In this document: piece after piece, positions 7,414-16,147 of the stretch
How positions within the stretch are numbered: position 1 is the first letter of the stretch
Layout: the number at the start of each line of letters is the position of its first letter
The notes under the pieces: model-generated
What the model was told of the DNA's origin: nothing
Databases searched by the model: none
The model's input: only the letters and a program-made list of their open reading frames with translations
From: an uncultured Collinsella sp.
GTDB taxonomy: Bacteria; Actinomycetota; Coriobacteriia; Coriobacteriales; Coriobacteriaceae
DNA length: 28,912 nt
NCBI GenBank assembly: GCA_900550835.1
Contig: URTP01000006.1
Location: forward strand, 1 to 28,912
Direction of reading: 5' to 3'
Made by a program: the position numbers and the translations under genes

Positions 7414-8898
7414 ATGTCGGTCATTAAGATGTACGGCTACGAGGCCGCACAGCAAACGGAGTATCAAGCCAAGAAGTGGGCGACCAAGGAGGAAATGCAG
7501 GCGCTGTCGTCCGGCGATGAGCAGCGCGATGTGATCTTGGCGCACGGTGCCACGGTTGCTTTTTACGAGGGCGATAAGCATTGGGAGACGAGCGTGTCCA
7601 ACAACGTGTTTGTCTTTGGCGGAACCGGCAGCGGCAAAACGGCGAGTTTCGTTTTGCCCAACCTGCTCAATCACCACGAATGCTGTTATGTGGTCACAGA
7701 CACCAAGGGTGAGCTGCTGCGCCGTACGGGGAAAGGCTTTGAAGAGGACGGCTACGAGGTAACGGTTCTCGATACTGTTAATCCCGAGCGGTCGGCCGGA
7801 TACGACCCTCTGCGTTACGTGATGGATGTCGAGGATATCCCCACCACAGTGGCGGCAATCATGGAGGGGGTCGATCCTGATGGGCGCAGCTTTAGGAACG
7901 ACCCGTTTTGGGACAACGCGAGCGATCTGCTGCTCCGAGCGATTATTGGAATCCTGTTCCTTTTGGAGTGCCTTGCCGGCACATTTGCGCCGGGTGGGGA
8001 TCCCACGGCTCCGCGCCGCTACCTTAAGATAAACAACGTCTTTAAGCTGGCCGCGCTCATCAAGGTCACGGGAGATGGCGAGGGCCGATTTCCGTTGGAC
8101 TACCTTGTGGGGCAGGTGGAGTCCAAGGAATTTCTTGGCAGGTATGAGTCGGCGAACGCGGACCTGTATGGCGTTGAGCAGTACCGCGATTTTCGCGGAG
8201 CAGCCGATAGGACGCTTAAGAGTATTCTGATCACACTCAATGCGACCATCTCGCGGCTTAAGACTCCCCAGCTCATGCGCGTCTATGAGAAAGATGAAAT
8301 GCGTCTTGACCGTATCGACGAGGGCAAGCGCGTAATCGATCTTAAGGTGAGCGACAACGACTCGACCAATGCATGGCTTGCCAACGTTGCCCTTAAGCAG
8401 CTGTTTAACCTGGCCCAGCGCCGCGCCGACGCCAGCCCTAGTGGGCATTTGCAGCGCCGCGTGCAGTTTATTCTGGATGAGTTTCCCAACGTGGGCCGCA
8501 TCCCCGATTTTGAGCGGAGTATTGCGACCGTGCGCAGCCGTGGCATGAGCTTTTTGATGTGCGCGCAGTCGTTGAGCCAGCTCGATGGTGTGTATGGCGA
8601 AACCACAGCTCATACCATCCTCGATAACTGCGACAGCTTGGTCTACATGGGCGGCGGCAGCAACATCGCGACACAGGAGTACATAAGCAATCTGTGCGGC
8701 GAGTCGGTTCTGGGCACCAATTACGTGGGCGCCGAGCGTACTGCCGTCGATGTGCGCGGTTGCGTGATAACCCCGGGCGAGGTGGGGCTTATGCCGCGTA
8801 CCGACTGCCTGGTCAAAGTAACCGGCATGCGCCCCTTCCGTGCCAAGAAGTATTTTTGCGGCGACCATCCCAATGCGGCCAAGTGGCTGAGGGATTAG
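7414..8898 (+). CDS. VirD4/TraG-like P-loop ATPase without membrane anchor
   Basis: Belongs to the type IV secretion coupling-protein family, ATPases that bring DNA or protein substrates to a conjugation channel. Walker A is GGTGSGKT (about residues 69-76), followed by the family's TDTKGELLRRTGK. Walker B is FILDEF (about 352-357), with VGRIPDFERSIATVRSRGMS and AQSLSQL after it. The chosen ATG (7414) follows AAAGGGG; the open frame extends further upstream without a ribosome site. From this start it is 494 residues and has no N-terminal transmembrane helices, unlike typical TraG/VirD4 proteins. No relaxase or other transfer gene is nearby. It may serve a mobilisable element, or a function separate from conjugation. 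Confidence 0.85.
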   Translation: MSVIKMYGYEAAQQTEYQAKKWATKEEMQALSSGDEQRDVILAHGATVAFYEGDKHWETSVSNNVFVFGGTGSGKTASFVLPNLLNHHECCYVVTDTKGELLRRTGKGFEEDGYEVTVLDTVNPERSAGYDPLRYVMDVEDIPTTVAAIMEGVDPDGRSFRNDPFWDNASDLLLRAIIGILFLLECLAGTFAPGGDPTAPRRYLKINNVFKLAALIKVTGDGEGRFPLDYLVGQVESKEFLGRYESANADLYGVEQYRDFRGAADRTLKSILITLNATISRLKTPQLMRVYEKDEMRLDRIDEGKRVIDLKVSDNDSTNAWLANVALKQLFNLAQRRADASPSGHLQRRVQFILDEFPNVGRIPDFERSIATVRSRGMSFLMCAQSLSQLDGVYGETTAHTILDNCDSLVYMGGGSNIATQEYISNLCGESVLGTNYVGAERTAVDVRGCVITPGEVGLMPRTDCLVKVTGMRPFRAKKYFCGDHPNAAKWLRD

Positions 8899-8935
8899 TC
8901 CTTGCAGCTTCGCGCGTTCAATCTTGCCTATTTGA

Positions 8936-8977
8936 CCGCACGGCTTCCATTGGCCGCTAGCCGTGCGGCCTCGTTTT
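8936..8977 (+). terminator. Intrinsic terminator after the VirD4-like gene
   Basis: A perfect 10-bp stem (CCGCACGGCT at 8936-8945, AGCCGTGCGG at 8959-8968) is followed by CCTCGTTTTA. It lies between the VirD4-like gene and the ClpP-like gene, so the protease may be transcribed separately or by readthrough. Confidence 0.75.
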
Positions 8978-9012
8978 ACTTCCTTACCGATTCCGTTTAG
9001 AAGGGAATTACC

Positions 9013-9615
9013 ATGTCCGTTATGTATCGTGAGCCTAGCATTATCAAGAAGTCCAAGGACGGTCGCGTTGCCGCCGTCGATATGGCAAGTGAGCTGCTTA
9101 ACAGCCGCGTGCTGCTGCTGGAAGGCGAGGTCAACGATGTGACCTGCAATGGCCTTATTAAGTCCATGCTGGTGTTGGAGCATCAGAGCGCCACCGAGCC
9201 CATCACCCTCATCATCAACAGCCCGGGCGGTAGCGTTACGGCGGGGCTGGCGCTCATCGACACCATGCAGTCGCTCGACTGCCCCGTGATCACGGTGGGC
9301 GAGGGCGTCGTGGCCTCGATGGCCGCGGTGATCTTGGCCTGCGGCGACCACCGCCAGGTATACCGCCACACGCAAGTGCTCATCCACCAGTTGATGGGCG
9401 GCACGGGCATGGCGCAGCAGACCGATATCGAGATCGTGGCCCAGCACACGGCGGCCATGCGCGCCGAGCTGGACGAGCTGCTGGCCGAGCATGGCAACCT
9501 GAGCGCCCAGGAGTTCCACGAGCTCACCGAGCGCGACTGCTGGTGCAACGCCAGGCGCGCTCTGGAGCTGGGTCTGGTGGACGAGGTGATTGCCCCGAGT
9601 AAGAAGGCGCTCTAG
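9013..9615 (+). CDS. ClpP-type serine protease, accessory copy
   Basis: A 200-residue ClpP-family peptidase. The catalytic triad is readable as Ser102 (GVVASMAA), His125 (IHQLMGG) and Asp175 (ERDCW). The oxyanion/substrate strand (INSPGGSVTAG) and the C-terminal ALELGLVDEV pattern are also present. The N-terminus (MSVMYREPSIIKK) differs from housekeeping ClpP, and the nucleophile context lacks the usual GQAASM. Housekeeping clpP is normally next to clpX or tig; here it sits behind a VirD4-like gene, with no Clp ATPase in the window. It is therefore a divergent accessory ClpP, probably serving the mobile element or a host Clp ATPase. The ribosome site (AGAAGGGAA) is good. Confidence 0.88.
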   Translation: MSVMYREPSIIKKSKDGRVAAVDMASELLNSRVLLLEGEVNDVTCNGLIKSMLVLEHQSATEPITLIINSPGGSVTAGLALIDTMQSLDCPVITVGEGVVASMAAVILACGDHRQVYRHTQVLIHQLMGGTGMAQQTDIEIVAQHTAAMRAELDELLAEHGNLSAQEFHELTERDCWCNARRALELGLVDEVIAPSKKAL

Positions 9616-9689
9616 CGGGGCTCATGTCTTGTGGGCATATAGAGCGGGGCGAACGATCGCGTAGTTTAACGGCCAGAAAGAGGTTGAAC

Positions 9690-10532
9690 ATGAGCAGGAT
9701 TTGGGATGTCGACGGCATTGAGTGGGAAGACCTGCCCACCGTGAGCGACCTGCTGTGCGCTGCGGACACAAAGATCCTGGCGCGCGAGGTTGCCCTGCGA
9801 TACGGCGGCAAGCCGGGCGGCCGCGGCCGTGTCGATAACGAGCGCAGCTTAAAGCGCGCCCGCCGCAAGGTCAAAAAGCTGCGCAAGGTTGACCCCGAGC
9901 CCAGCGACAAGATCGTCCTGTTGCCCAAGCATGTCATCAATCGTCGCGATGCGGGCCACGGCTTTGACTATTACGACGTAGAGCCATGCGCCTTTACGCG
10001 CGGTGGCGCGCAAAAGCTGGGAGAGGACGCGTGCGCTGAAGTGTATCCGTGGGACCTGTTCCTGCTCAACGAGGAGCCCGCAAGTGTCATTCTGGGCTAT
10101 CGCGTATGGCTCGGCGGCGAATGGGACCTATGCGAACGTTATCGCTTTTTGGCTGTGGTGTGCGCCAGCGCGCTGCATCGCTTCCGCGAGCAAAAGGAGC
10201 TGTGCAAGTGTCTCAAGAAGGACGATGCAGCCTGCGATATGGACGAGGACGAGGCGATCGAAGGTGTCCGCCACGACGTGTTGTATCCCGAGGAAGTGAT
10301 CAACGCAAAGCTCGGCGGCTATTGGGATACGAGCCTGGGGCTCAATCTGCCCTGGAAGGACGAGCATTTCGAGACCTGCGTACGGATCGACAGGGCAATC
10401 GATGACCTGTTTGCCGAGGAGACGAAGCGCAATGCCGCGGAGCTTGGGGGGGAAACTCGGGCAAGGATATGCGAAGCGTGGCTAGGACGGATATTTGCTG
10501 TACAGATTACTTCCATGAATGAGCGAAGATAA
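9690..10532 (+). CDS. Unknown protein, possibly DUF6557-like
   Basis: 280 residues from the ATG at 9690, which follows GAAAGAGG; the frame is open further upstream but without a ribosome site. The N-terminal part (VSDLLCAADTKILAREVALRYGG, then a run of basic residues RARRKVKKLRK) resembles what I remember of DUF6557, and the middle GYRVWLGGEWDLCERYRFLA fits that loosely. The protein is charged throughout, with no transmembrane segment. A short Cys/acidic stretch (KCLKKDDAACDMDEDEA) is odd but could be a loop. It follows the protease gene by 74 nt in the same direction. Function unknown. Confidence 0.7.
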   Translation: MSRIWDVDGIEWEDLPTVSDLLCAADTKILAREVALRYGGKPGGRGRVDNERSLKRARRKVKKLRKVDPEPSDKIVLLPKHVINRRDAGHGFDYYDVEPCAFTRGGAQKLGEDACAEVYPWDLFLLNEEPASVILGYRVWLGGEWDLCERYRFLAVVCASALHRFREQKELCKCLKKDDAACDMDEDEAIEGVRHDVLYPEEVINAKLGGYWDTSLGLNLPWKDEHFETCVRIDRAIDDLFAEETKRNAAELGGETRARICEAWLGRIFAVQITSMNERR

Positions 10533-10606
10533 TTCGGCAAAAATCTGTCTGGACGGAATGATAGAACGATGGTGTTAAACGATATCTGTGCTTCAAGGAG
10601 TTAATA

Positions 10607-11062
10607 ATGGAAATCGCTTATAAGGATTTATTTCGTAAAAACTATCTTACTTATGTGCCCGGTCCAGCAGGTTTCTTCGCAAAAAAGTTCAAGGAAAGCG
10701 GATATAGCGAGGCTGAATTAATTGATTTGATTTTAGGAGTGGATTTCTCTCTCGCTGGAGCTGACGAGGATATTAGCCTGGAAAAGAAATGCGAAATAAT
10801 CGAACGGGCGGTTGCAGATGCGCATTATACGAGTTGGGCCCTCGACCTGATTGGTCTGGTGATTTCTTTTTCCGCCGGCAAGTTTTCGTCTGCGTTGGCG
10901 GTCAGCAATCCAATTCCAGCCGCGGTTTTCGTAGCGTTATTTCTGGCCGCCCTGGCAATATACGCTCGGTTTCGGATTTGCTTTGAACGAAATCGAACGG
11001 CACTGTTGTGTGCGCTGAGGCATATAAAGATGGTTCAAGCGAAGTTGAGCAAATCATCATGA
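10607..11062 (+). CDS. Small unknown membrane protein
   Basis: 151 residues, starting 6 nt after a clean AAGGAG. The first ~75 residues are soluble and charged (GYSEAELIDLILGVDFSLAG). Two hydrophobic helices follow (about 82-98, ALDLIGLVISFSAGK; and about 103-122, PIPAAVFVALFLAALAIYAR), then a short basic tail. This gives a hairpin anchored in the membrane with the N-terminal domain probably cytoplasmic. Base composition is clearly more A/T-rich than the gene before it, and A/T-richness continues into the R-M genes, so this may be the edge of a separate insertion. I do not recognise the family. Confidence 0.65.
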   Translation: MEIAYKDLFRKNYLTYVPGPAGFFAKKFKESGYSEAELIDLILGVDFSLAGADEDISLEKKCEIIERAVADAHYTSWALDLIGLVISFSAGKFSSALAVSNPIPAAVFVALFLAALAIYARFRICFERNRTALLCALRHIKMVQAKLSKSS

Positions 11063-11146
11063 TTTTATTGCCTAATTGCAGCCATAAGCTATGAAGCACT
11101 GGGATTGCTATGCCTTATTGCAGGGATGCTTTACTGATTGAGAAAA

Positions 11147-11181
11147 ACGTGAAGCGACCGTGGTTGACGGTCGCTTCACGT
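11147..11181. terminator. Bidirectional terminator
   Basis: A perfect 14-bp stem (ACGTGAAGCGACCG at 11147-11160 with its complement at 11168-11181) encloses a 7-nt loop. Reading on the minus strand, the stem is followed directly by a T-run (complement of 11142-11146), so it ends the restriction-gene transcript. On the plus strand it is followed by TAAACAGGCATTTTT, a weaker signal for the gene at 10607. Confidence 0.85.
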
Positions 11182-11193
11182 AAACAGGCATTT

Positions 11194-12345
11194 TTAAATC
11201 TTGCGTAACCTGATTTGGAAGTTCAGATTAAAGAAATAGTCATCATCGATTTTATACACATACCCATAGTCACCATGGTCTGGATTTGTGCTGGGGAAAT
11301 CAAGATAAGCCAAATTGTATAGGTAGTCTTTGAATTCGTCGGATTCAAGAGCGTAATGACAGGTTATTTTTCCAGTTTTTGAAACATCGATGTAGCCACC
11401 ATTGACGACGCCCTTGCCGTCCCAAAGCGTTGAGGCTGTCATTCTGCAATAAGTTGCGTATAGAAATGCCTTAAACATGTACTGGTATTTTAAGTGAGGA
11501 CGGGAAATCTGGTGTGGATTAGCCTGGGCCAGCCTATTAACTGCGGCTGGAAGGTTGACGTCCTTGTTCCCATGGAAAAAATGATCTCTTAGGATCCATT
11601 CGATCGCCTCGGGCAAAAGCGGATTAAGAAGCTCAAGATTGTCTCTAAAAGCTCGAACCTTTGCTTTTTTTGCGATGACATAGTCTTTAAATACAACGGA
11701 ACTTGCCGTCTCAATGATTGCGTCGCATCGACTTTGGACCGCTGCGTGGTTTTTGCTGTCCACTAATGAATTGATGTGATTCATGTCATCGTCATTGATG
11801 CCGTTAATTTGATAAATCAACCCCGAGGCTGATGCCGTGTTGAATAGGGTAGGGTCATTGCCAAAATACGATTTAATCGAGAAGCCGATGCGATCGCGCT
11901 TGAGGCCAGTGCGCGAATCAAGCGTTGTTAGATAAATGTCGTTTTTATCGCCGCTCCCGGCCTTCAACTTCAGGACTTCTGCCAGCTTCAGGAAGGTCAC
12001 AGCTTCTTCAGATGCTGTGAAGGTGCTTTTCCCGTGCTGAATTTTATCCATAAGATCGTCAGCGGCGACAGTAAAATCGCTGGCGGCAACCTTGGCAACG
12101 GGAGAGCCGTTAACGTCGATGATTACATCCGTATTGTTTTCATCCATGCTATACGCGACGATGCGGTCTTTGGTTTCTTTCCTAATGACCCCTACAACTT
12201 CCATCCATACATCGGTGGCTTGCGTTGAAGTGTCATACGAAAGGGCGATCTTTCCGTCGCCGATAAGACGCATTGCGGTATAGAGCTCGCTCCATTCGCC
12301 TTTATTAGCTCGCCATTTATCTGCCTGTTTTTCATCGCGTGCCAT
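11194..12345 (-). CDS. HpaII-family type II restriction endonuclease
   Basis: 383 residues. The N-terminal motif NKGEWSELYTAMRLIGDGKI and the overall length match the HpaII endonuclease family, whose founding member cuts CCGG. Other family-like stretches are RDRIGFSIKSYFGNDPTLFNTAS, with a candidate metal/catalytic acidic-Lys arrangement, and LKYQYMFKAFLYATYCRMT near the C-terminus. The start overlaps the 3' end of the methylase by 14 nt and has its own GGGAGG 6 nt upstream, so methylase is made first and nuclease is coupled to it. The CCGG specificity is inferred from the family and not proven. The frame is intact, so the system is probably active. Confidence 0.85.
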   Translation of the reverse strand: MARDEKQADKWRANKGEWSELYTAMRLIGDGKIALSYDTSTQATDVWMEVVGVIRKETKDRIVAYSMDENNTDVIIDVNGSPVAKVAASDFTVAADDLMDKIQHGKSTFTASEEAVTFLKLAEVLKLKAGSGDKNDIYLTTLDSRTGLKRDRIGFSIKSYFGNDPTLFNTASASGLIYQINGINDDDMNHINSLVDSKNHAAVQSRCDAIIETASSVVFKDYVIAKKAKVRAFRDNLELLNPLLPEAIEWILRDHFFHGNKDVNLPAAVNRLAQANPHQISRPHLKYQYMFKAFLYATYCRMTASTLWDGKGVVNGGYIDVSKTGKITCHYALESDEFKDYLYNLAYLDFPSTNPDHGDYGYVYKIDDDYFFNLNFQIRLRKI

Positions 12346-13345
12346 CTAGGACCTCCCTAATTTTTTTTGCAATTTCAGCAATGACGGGCACCGTTACCGA
12401 ATTGCCAAATTGCTTATATAGCTGAGTGTCGCTCAGGACTAAATTGTATGAATCGGGAAAACCTTGAAGTCGTGCCCATTCACGAGGGGTTAGCTTTCTA
12501 ACGTCCTCTTTATTGATTGACCCCTTAATCCTGGTCACCGGGGTCATAGAATGCTCCCGGTGATCGACAATTAGATTGCGCTCGCGACCCATACCTCCGC
12601 AAACGATGGCTCCTGCGATGCCGTCTAGCTCACGAATTTCATAGCCAAACCCGTGCCCAAGTGCCTCATGTCTCGCTCTGTGCTTTCTGAGCGTTTCAAG
12701 GTAAACATCAGATAGATAGTACTTTGGGCTAATGGGGGCGTTTTCGAGGATGTCGCTGAGGGTGGCTTTGTGTTCAAGTCCAGATGGAAAGGTAAAGCTA
12801 TCTGGAGCGACGTCGTCTCGAAAAGCAACAATATAAATTCGCTCTCTGTTTTGGGGAACGCCAAAATCCTTAGAGTTCAACATCTTATAAAATGGGACGT
12901 ATCCCTCTTCTTTTAGTGCGCCGAGAATAGTCTCAAATGTCCTGCCTTTATCGTGGATGGGGAGTCCCTTGACATTTTCGCAGAAGATAACGCTCGGTTT
13001 GTTTGCACGCTCGGTGCAAATGCGAAGCGTATCGAAGAACAAAGTTCCGCGGGCCCTGCCTTTGTAATCGTCAGCAAATCCCTTTCGTTTCCCCGCCAGA
13101 CTAAAAGCTTGGCAGGGAAAGCCCGCCAAGCAAATGTCAAAATCGGGAACATCCGAAGCATCAATTTGTGTGATATCGCCTGCGATTTGAAAGGAGTCGA
13201 TGAAATTTGCGCGATAGGTTTTACGTGCTGGTTCATCCAATTCGCTTGCGAAGATGGTTTTGATGTCAGAGCCAAAGGCCTCTTCGAATCCCATCCTGAT
13301 TCCACCAATGCCAGCAAATAGATCAATGGCTCGATACGTTGCCAT
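12332..13345 (-). CDS. C5-cytosine DNA methyltransferase
   Basis: Protective methylase of the HpaII-like system, which puts a methyl group on C5 of cytosine. All key motifs are present in order: I (AIDLFAGIGGIRMGF), IV (GFPCQAFSLAG, with the catalytic Cys), VI (FCENVKGL), VIII (GVPQNRERIYIVAF), IX (LTPREWARLQGFPDSY) and X (YKQFGNSVTVPVI). The target-recognition region between VIII and IX includes HEALGHGFGYEIRE, similar to what I recall of CCGG methylases. 337 residues, full length. The ribosome site CGGGAG lies just before the ATG. The 13346-13540 upstream stretch is A/T-rich, with TAGAAT as one possible -10, but I cannot fix a promoter. Confidence 0.95.
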   Translation of the reverse strand: MATYRAIDLFAGIGGIRMGFEEAFGSDIKTIFASELDEPARKTYRANFIDSFQIAGDITQIDASDVPDFDICLAGFPCQAFSLAGKRKGFADDYKGRARGTLFFDTLRICTERANKPSVIFCENVKGLPIHDKGRTFETILGALKEEGYVPFYKMLNSKDFGVPQNRERIYIVAFRDDVAPDSFTFPSGLEHKATLSDILENAPISPKYYLSDVYLETLRKHRARHEALGHGFGYEIRELDGIAGAIVCGGMGRERNLIVDHREHSMTPVTRIKGSINKEDVRKLTPREWARLQGFPDSYNLVLSDTQLYKQFGNSVTVPVIAEIAKKIREVLDGTR

Positions 13346-13540
13346 ACCACTCCCGATAACAATGCGGTGTTGAAGCAGTTAGAAACCCGCAGATACCTTC
13401 TTTCGAATCAAACATTTTATTCTAGCTTGGATTGAGCCTGTCCTGCGTGCGGCAACTAGTCAAAAAGACTATAAAGCAATCTTGAGATAGGAAATTGAGG
13501 TTATTTTGAAGCTGTATGACAGGGCAAGAGCTGAAGATAA

Positions 13541-13785
13541 TTAATGGAGGGCATGTTTGCGGGCCTGTATCGTGTGCACTGACAGCGAATGAGACAAATA
13601 ATAGTCAAGTGTGAATATGGCATAACTTGGGTTGTCGAATGCATCGGTGCAATGGCCGCATGCGTCGCGCACATGTCGTGTGTCTTGGACGGTCAGGTTG
13701 CTAGAGGCGAATTTGGGATTGTTAATTTCAAACAGGGGGAATGTTGTTTCGCAATTTGATTGACATTATTTATCTGTGCAACACT
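13541..13785 (-). pseudogene. Remnant of a third zinc-ribbon gene, 3' end only
   Basis: Minus-strand translation gives VAQINNVNQIAKQ, then, after a one-base frame change, FPLFEINNPKF, SSNLTVQDTRHVRDAC and a tail ending at a TAA at 13541-13543. The 17477-19636 protein ends in IAQINNADQMTK, IPLLGIDEPE, STDLTVQDTWNTPDAC and TVYTKGY, so the two are clearly homologous over about 60 residues. No homologous coding sequence is seen upstream of about 13785, and the intact paralog at 13851 starts its own 3' end there. This is a decayed end of another module copy, left by deletion or unequal recombination. Confidence 0.8.
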
Positions 13786-13850
13786 CTTTGACGGATTGTT
13801 CGGTCTTACGTGCTATGAGCTGCATGAATACTTAATGAGGCCTATATAAT

Positions 13851-16085
13851 CTAGAGCGTTCTTTTGAATTGTCGTGAGGCGGGGCAACAGGGATTGCTGA
13901 CTGTGCCCTCCGTCGTCCAATCCTCTTTTATGGCCGCCTCCGCGGTCGCGATGCGATCGTCTCTGATGGATAGGCAATCCCAGTAGTCGGACAAACCGGG
14001 AACGGGGGTGTGTCTGATTGGTTTCATTCCTTTCTTTCTGGCCTTGTCAGCCTCCATCTCTAATGAGATGACGGTGGCAACTAAGTCGAATTTAGAAAGT
14101 GCCCATCCGTTGTCCGATTTGCGACAGCTACTAGTGTTCTGCTCTGCGAGCTTATCTAAGAGCTCTGGAAGGGTGCCTAATTGCGCTGACTGGGTCGTAA
14201 TAGTAACGATTTCATTGCCATCCGCCAATGACCCGTTCCAAATCACGGGGCGAGGATGGCCGCATGCTTCAGGTGTTTGAGTGCTGGGCTGGTTTTTGGG
14301 CTGATTGATCGCTTTGAGCCACTCTTCGTAGAGTGCTTTCGGCACGAGGGGAGAGCGTTGATAAAAAGGTCCAAGGGTGTGGTCGACGGCGGCGGCTAGT
14401 TCTTGAAAATAAAGCTGTCGTTTTTTGTTGATAGCCATAGGGTTATGCCCGTCTTTCCCGCTGACGGTATCTGCTTTGCGTCTTAAATTGACGGCAGTTG
14501 CATGGGGCGGCTTTTTACCAAGCTTGAGTTTTCTATTACTCGCGGGATTGCAGTACATGCCCGTTTCGTTGTCGTATCTAGAACAATACTTGCTATTGTT
14601 GCCAGTTGGGAAAAAGGGCTTGTTACATGTGCTGCATTTTGCCGGAAGTGCCCCAGATCGCAGGGCTTCGCATAGTAGATGCGCATAGAAAACCGGGAAT
14701 GATTCCGGAAGAAAAGAATGAATCAATGAGTGGGAGCGGTCTATCAAGTGCTGGAAATGAAGGGCTTCTTGCATTGCGTCACTGTCGTTGATGTCGATAA
14801 CAAGGTACTTTCCGCCATTTACGATAAACCGCATGATGCCGATTGTGCTTTCGGCGTTCCTCGATAACTCCACCTTGTTGTAGAGCCTGTTCTGAATCAG
14901 GTTGAGTGCCAGAGAGTCGAGGCTATTGAGGTCCTGGACCATTGGGGCGGCGATTGCATGTTTCGTGCATTCTGAGGACGTTAGTTCCCCAAAACGGCGA
15001 ATTTGATCAGCGACATCCAGGATGGATTCTCCGGTAGAAAGCAGCTTCGCGAATAATGAAACGTAGCTGCTGAGGTCATCCCGATAAGAAGGCTCGTTTA
15101 TCTTCTTGGATAAGCTAAGACAATCAATGATGATGTCGCCAAGAACGGCTATTGCCAACTCATGGATATCGATGGCTAGTTGGGTATCAACTAATTGACC
15201 GTGGAAGTGCGTCTCATAAAACTCTCTTTTGGTTTCTGGCGTTTTAAGCGCCAACGGGTGGTGGGCAATTGAGCGCTCGCTTCCGCGAGCGAGCTCAGGC
15301 CTACTGTTTAGGCCAAAGAGCATTTCAATGTAATTGGCCAGATTAGGGGCAACGGAATCGGCGGCATCGTTGCTGCTTAGTAACTCAAGTGCTGGCATAG
15401 CAACTTTCGCGATGTTCCTGCACTCTATTGCCCAAAGGGAGAAAACCTTCGAGGGCAAATAGGCATCGGGTATTTCATCAAGATAAACTGAATCGATGCA
15501 TAATGAGCAAGCATTGAAAAAGAGCTGGTAGATACCGTCCGAATAGCCGCCGCTTATTGCGGAATCAAGCGCTTGCTTGACTGCTTCTGTGAGCTCATGC
15601 GTTATATTTGCCTTTTCGATATGGCATTTGTCGAGGTCGCCGCCTGCGTCAATTATTCTCGAACAAAGCGGAGGAAAACACGTGGAAGCATTTTTATAAT
15701 CTGAGCCTTCGAGATATTGAGCTTCTTGAATGCGCTGCATTCGCTGTGGCGAATTAAAGATGCGGTGTGGAACGGGCGCTGAATGGGCGTTACGATATTC
15801 GGCATACCAAGAGGACATTTCGTTAAAGAACTTCTCAAGATCAATTCTTAGGAATTCGTTTAACAGCTCTTTTGCAGACCAATGCTGTTCGAATTCCGCT
15901 CCTTCACATTCTTGATCCTTATCGGGTTTTGCGTTTGTCAGTTGTTTGCAACAGAGATGCAAAGAGGTATCTCTGTCAAACCGAATGAAGCTAGCCCTAA
16001 CACGCCAGGTCAGAGCTATTAAATTGGCACCTTGCATATTTCTTAAACCAGCACAACTTTCAAAATCAAATATACTTTGTGCCAT
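13851..16085 (-). CDS. Large DUF6076-like zinc-ribbon protein, copy A
   Basis: 744 residues. Most of the protein is helical and of unknown fold. A treble-clef/zinc-ribbon-like Cys cluster lies at about 482-512: CSTCNKPFFPTGNNSKYC followed by YDNETGMYCNP, with a basic stretch (RKLKLGKKPP) after it. This type of C-terminal Cys-rich segment is what I remember as DUF6076. It shares the cluster, the following LRRKADT helix and overall layout with the protein at 17477-19636, but the N-terminal halves have diverged strongly. The ATG lies within a tandem repeat and has no good ribosome site, so the true start could be slightly different. The Cys ribbon suggests nucleic-acid binding; the role is unknown. 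Confidence 0.85.
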   Translation of the reverse strand: MAQSIFDFESCAGLRNMQGANLIALTWRVRASFIRFDRDTSLHLCCKQLTNAKPDKDQECEGAEFEQHWSAKELLNEFLRIDLEKFFNEMSSWYAEYRNAHSAPVPHRIFNSPQRMQRIQEAQYLEGSDYKNASTCFPPLCSRIIDAGGDLDKCHIEKANITHELTEAVKQALDSAISGGYSDGIYQLFFNACSLCIDSVYLDEIPDAYLPSKVFSLWAIECRNIAKVAMPALELLSSNDAADSVAPNLANYIEMLFGLNSRPELARGSERSIAHHPLALKTPETKREFYETHFHGQLVDTQLAIDIHELAIAVLGDIIIDCLSLSKKINEPSYRDDLSSYVSLFAKLLSTGESILDVADQIRRFGELTSSECTKHAIAAPMVQDLNSLDSLALNLIQNRLYNKVELSRNAESTIGIMRFIVNGGKYLVIDINDSDAMQEALHFQHLIDRSHSLIHSFLPESFPVFYAHLLCEALRSGALPAKCSTCNKPFFPTGNNSKYCSRYDNETGMYCNPASNRKLKLGKKPPHATAVNLRRKADTVSGKDGHNPMAINKKRQLYFQELAAAVDHTLGPFYQRSPLVPKALYEEWLKAINQPKNQPSTQTPEACGHPRPVIWNGSLADGNEIVTITTQSAQLGTLPELLDKLAEQNTSSCRKSDNGWALSKFDLVATVISLEMEADKARKKGMKPIRHTPVPGLSDYWDCLSIRDDRIATAEAAIKEDWTTEGTVSNPCCPASRQFKRTL

Positions 16086-16092
16086 TGTGCCA
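16077..16092. promoter_or_regulatory. Tandem 8-bp repeat in divergent promoter region A
   Basis: TTGTGCCA occurs twice head to tail, covering the start codon of the minus-strand zinc-ribbon gene and lying 56 nt before the small plus-strand gene. Downstream is GTTCAATAGGAGTC, closely matched by GTTCAATGGAGTC in module B, where a different tandem repeat takes the same place. The layout suggests an operator that controls both directions. Confidence 0.45.
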
Positions 16093-16147
16093 CTTTGTCG
16101 TGTTCAATAGGAGTCGAGCAAGAAAGAAGTCCAAGGGAGGACGGAAA

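Noticed and set aside
7372..9519. 715-codon open frame on the minus strand
   Set aside because: Lies wholly opposite the VirD4-like and ClpP-like genes, whose motifs are clear; its sequence is His/Arg/Leu-rich, typical of an antisense shadow in G+C-rich DNA.
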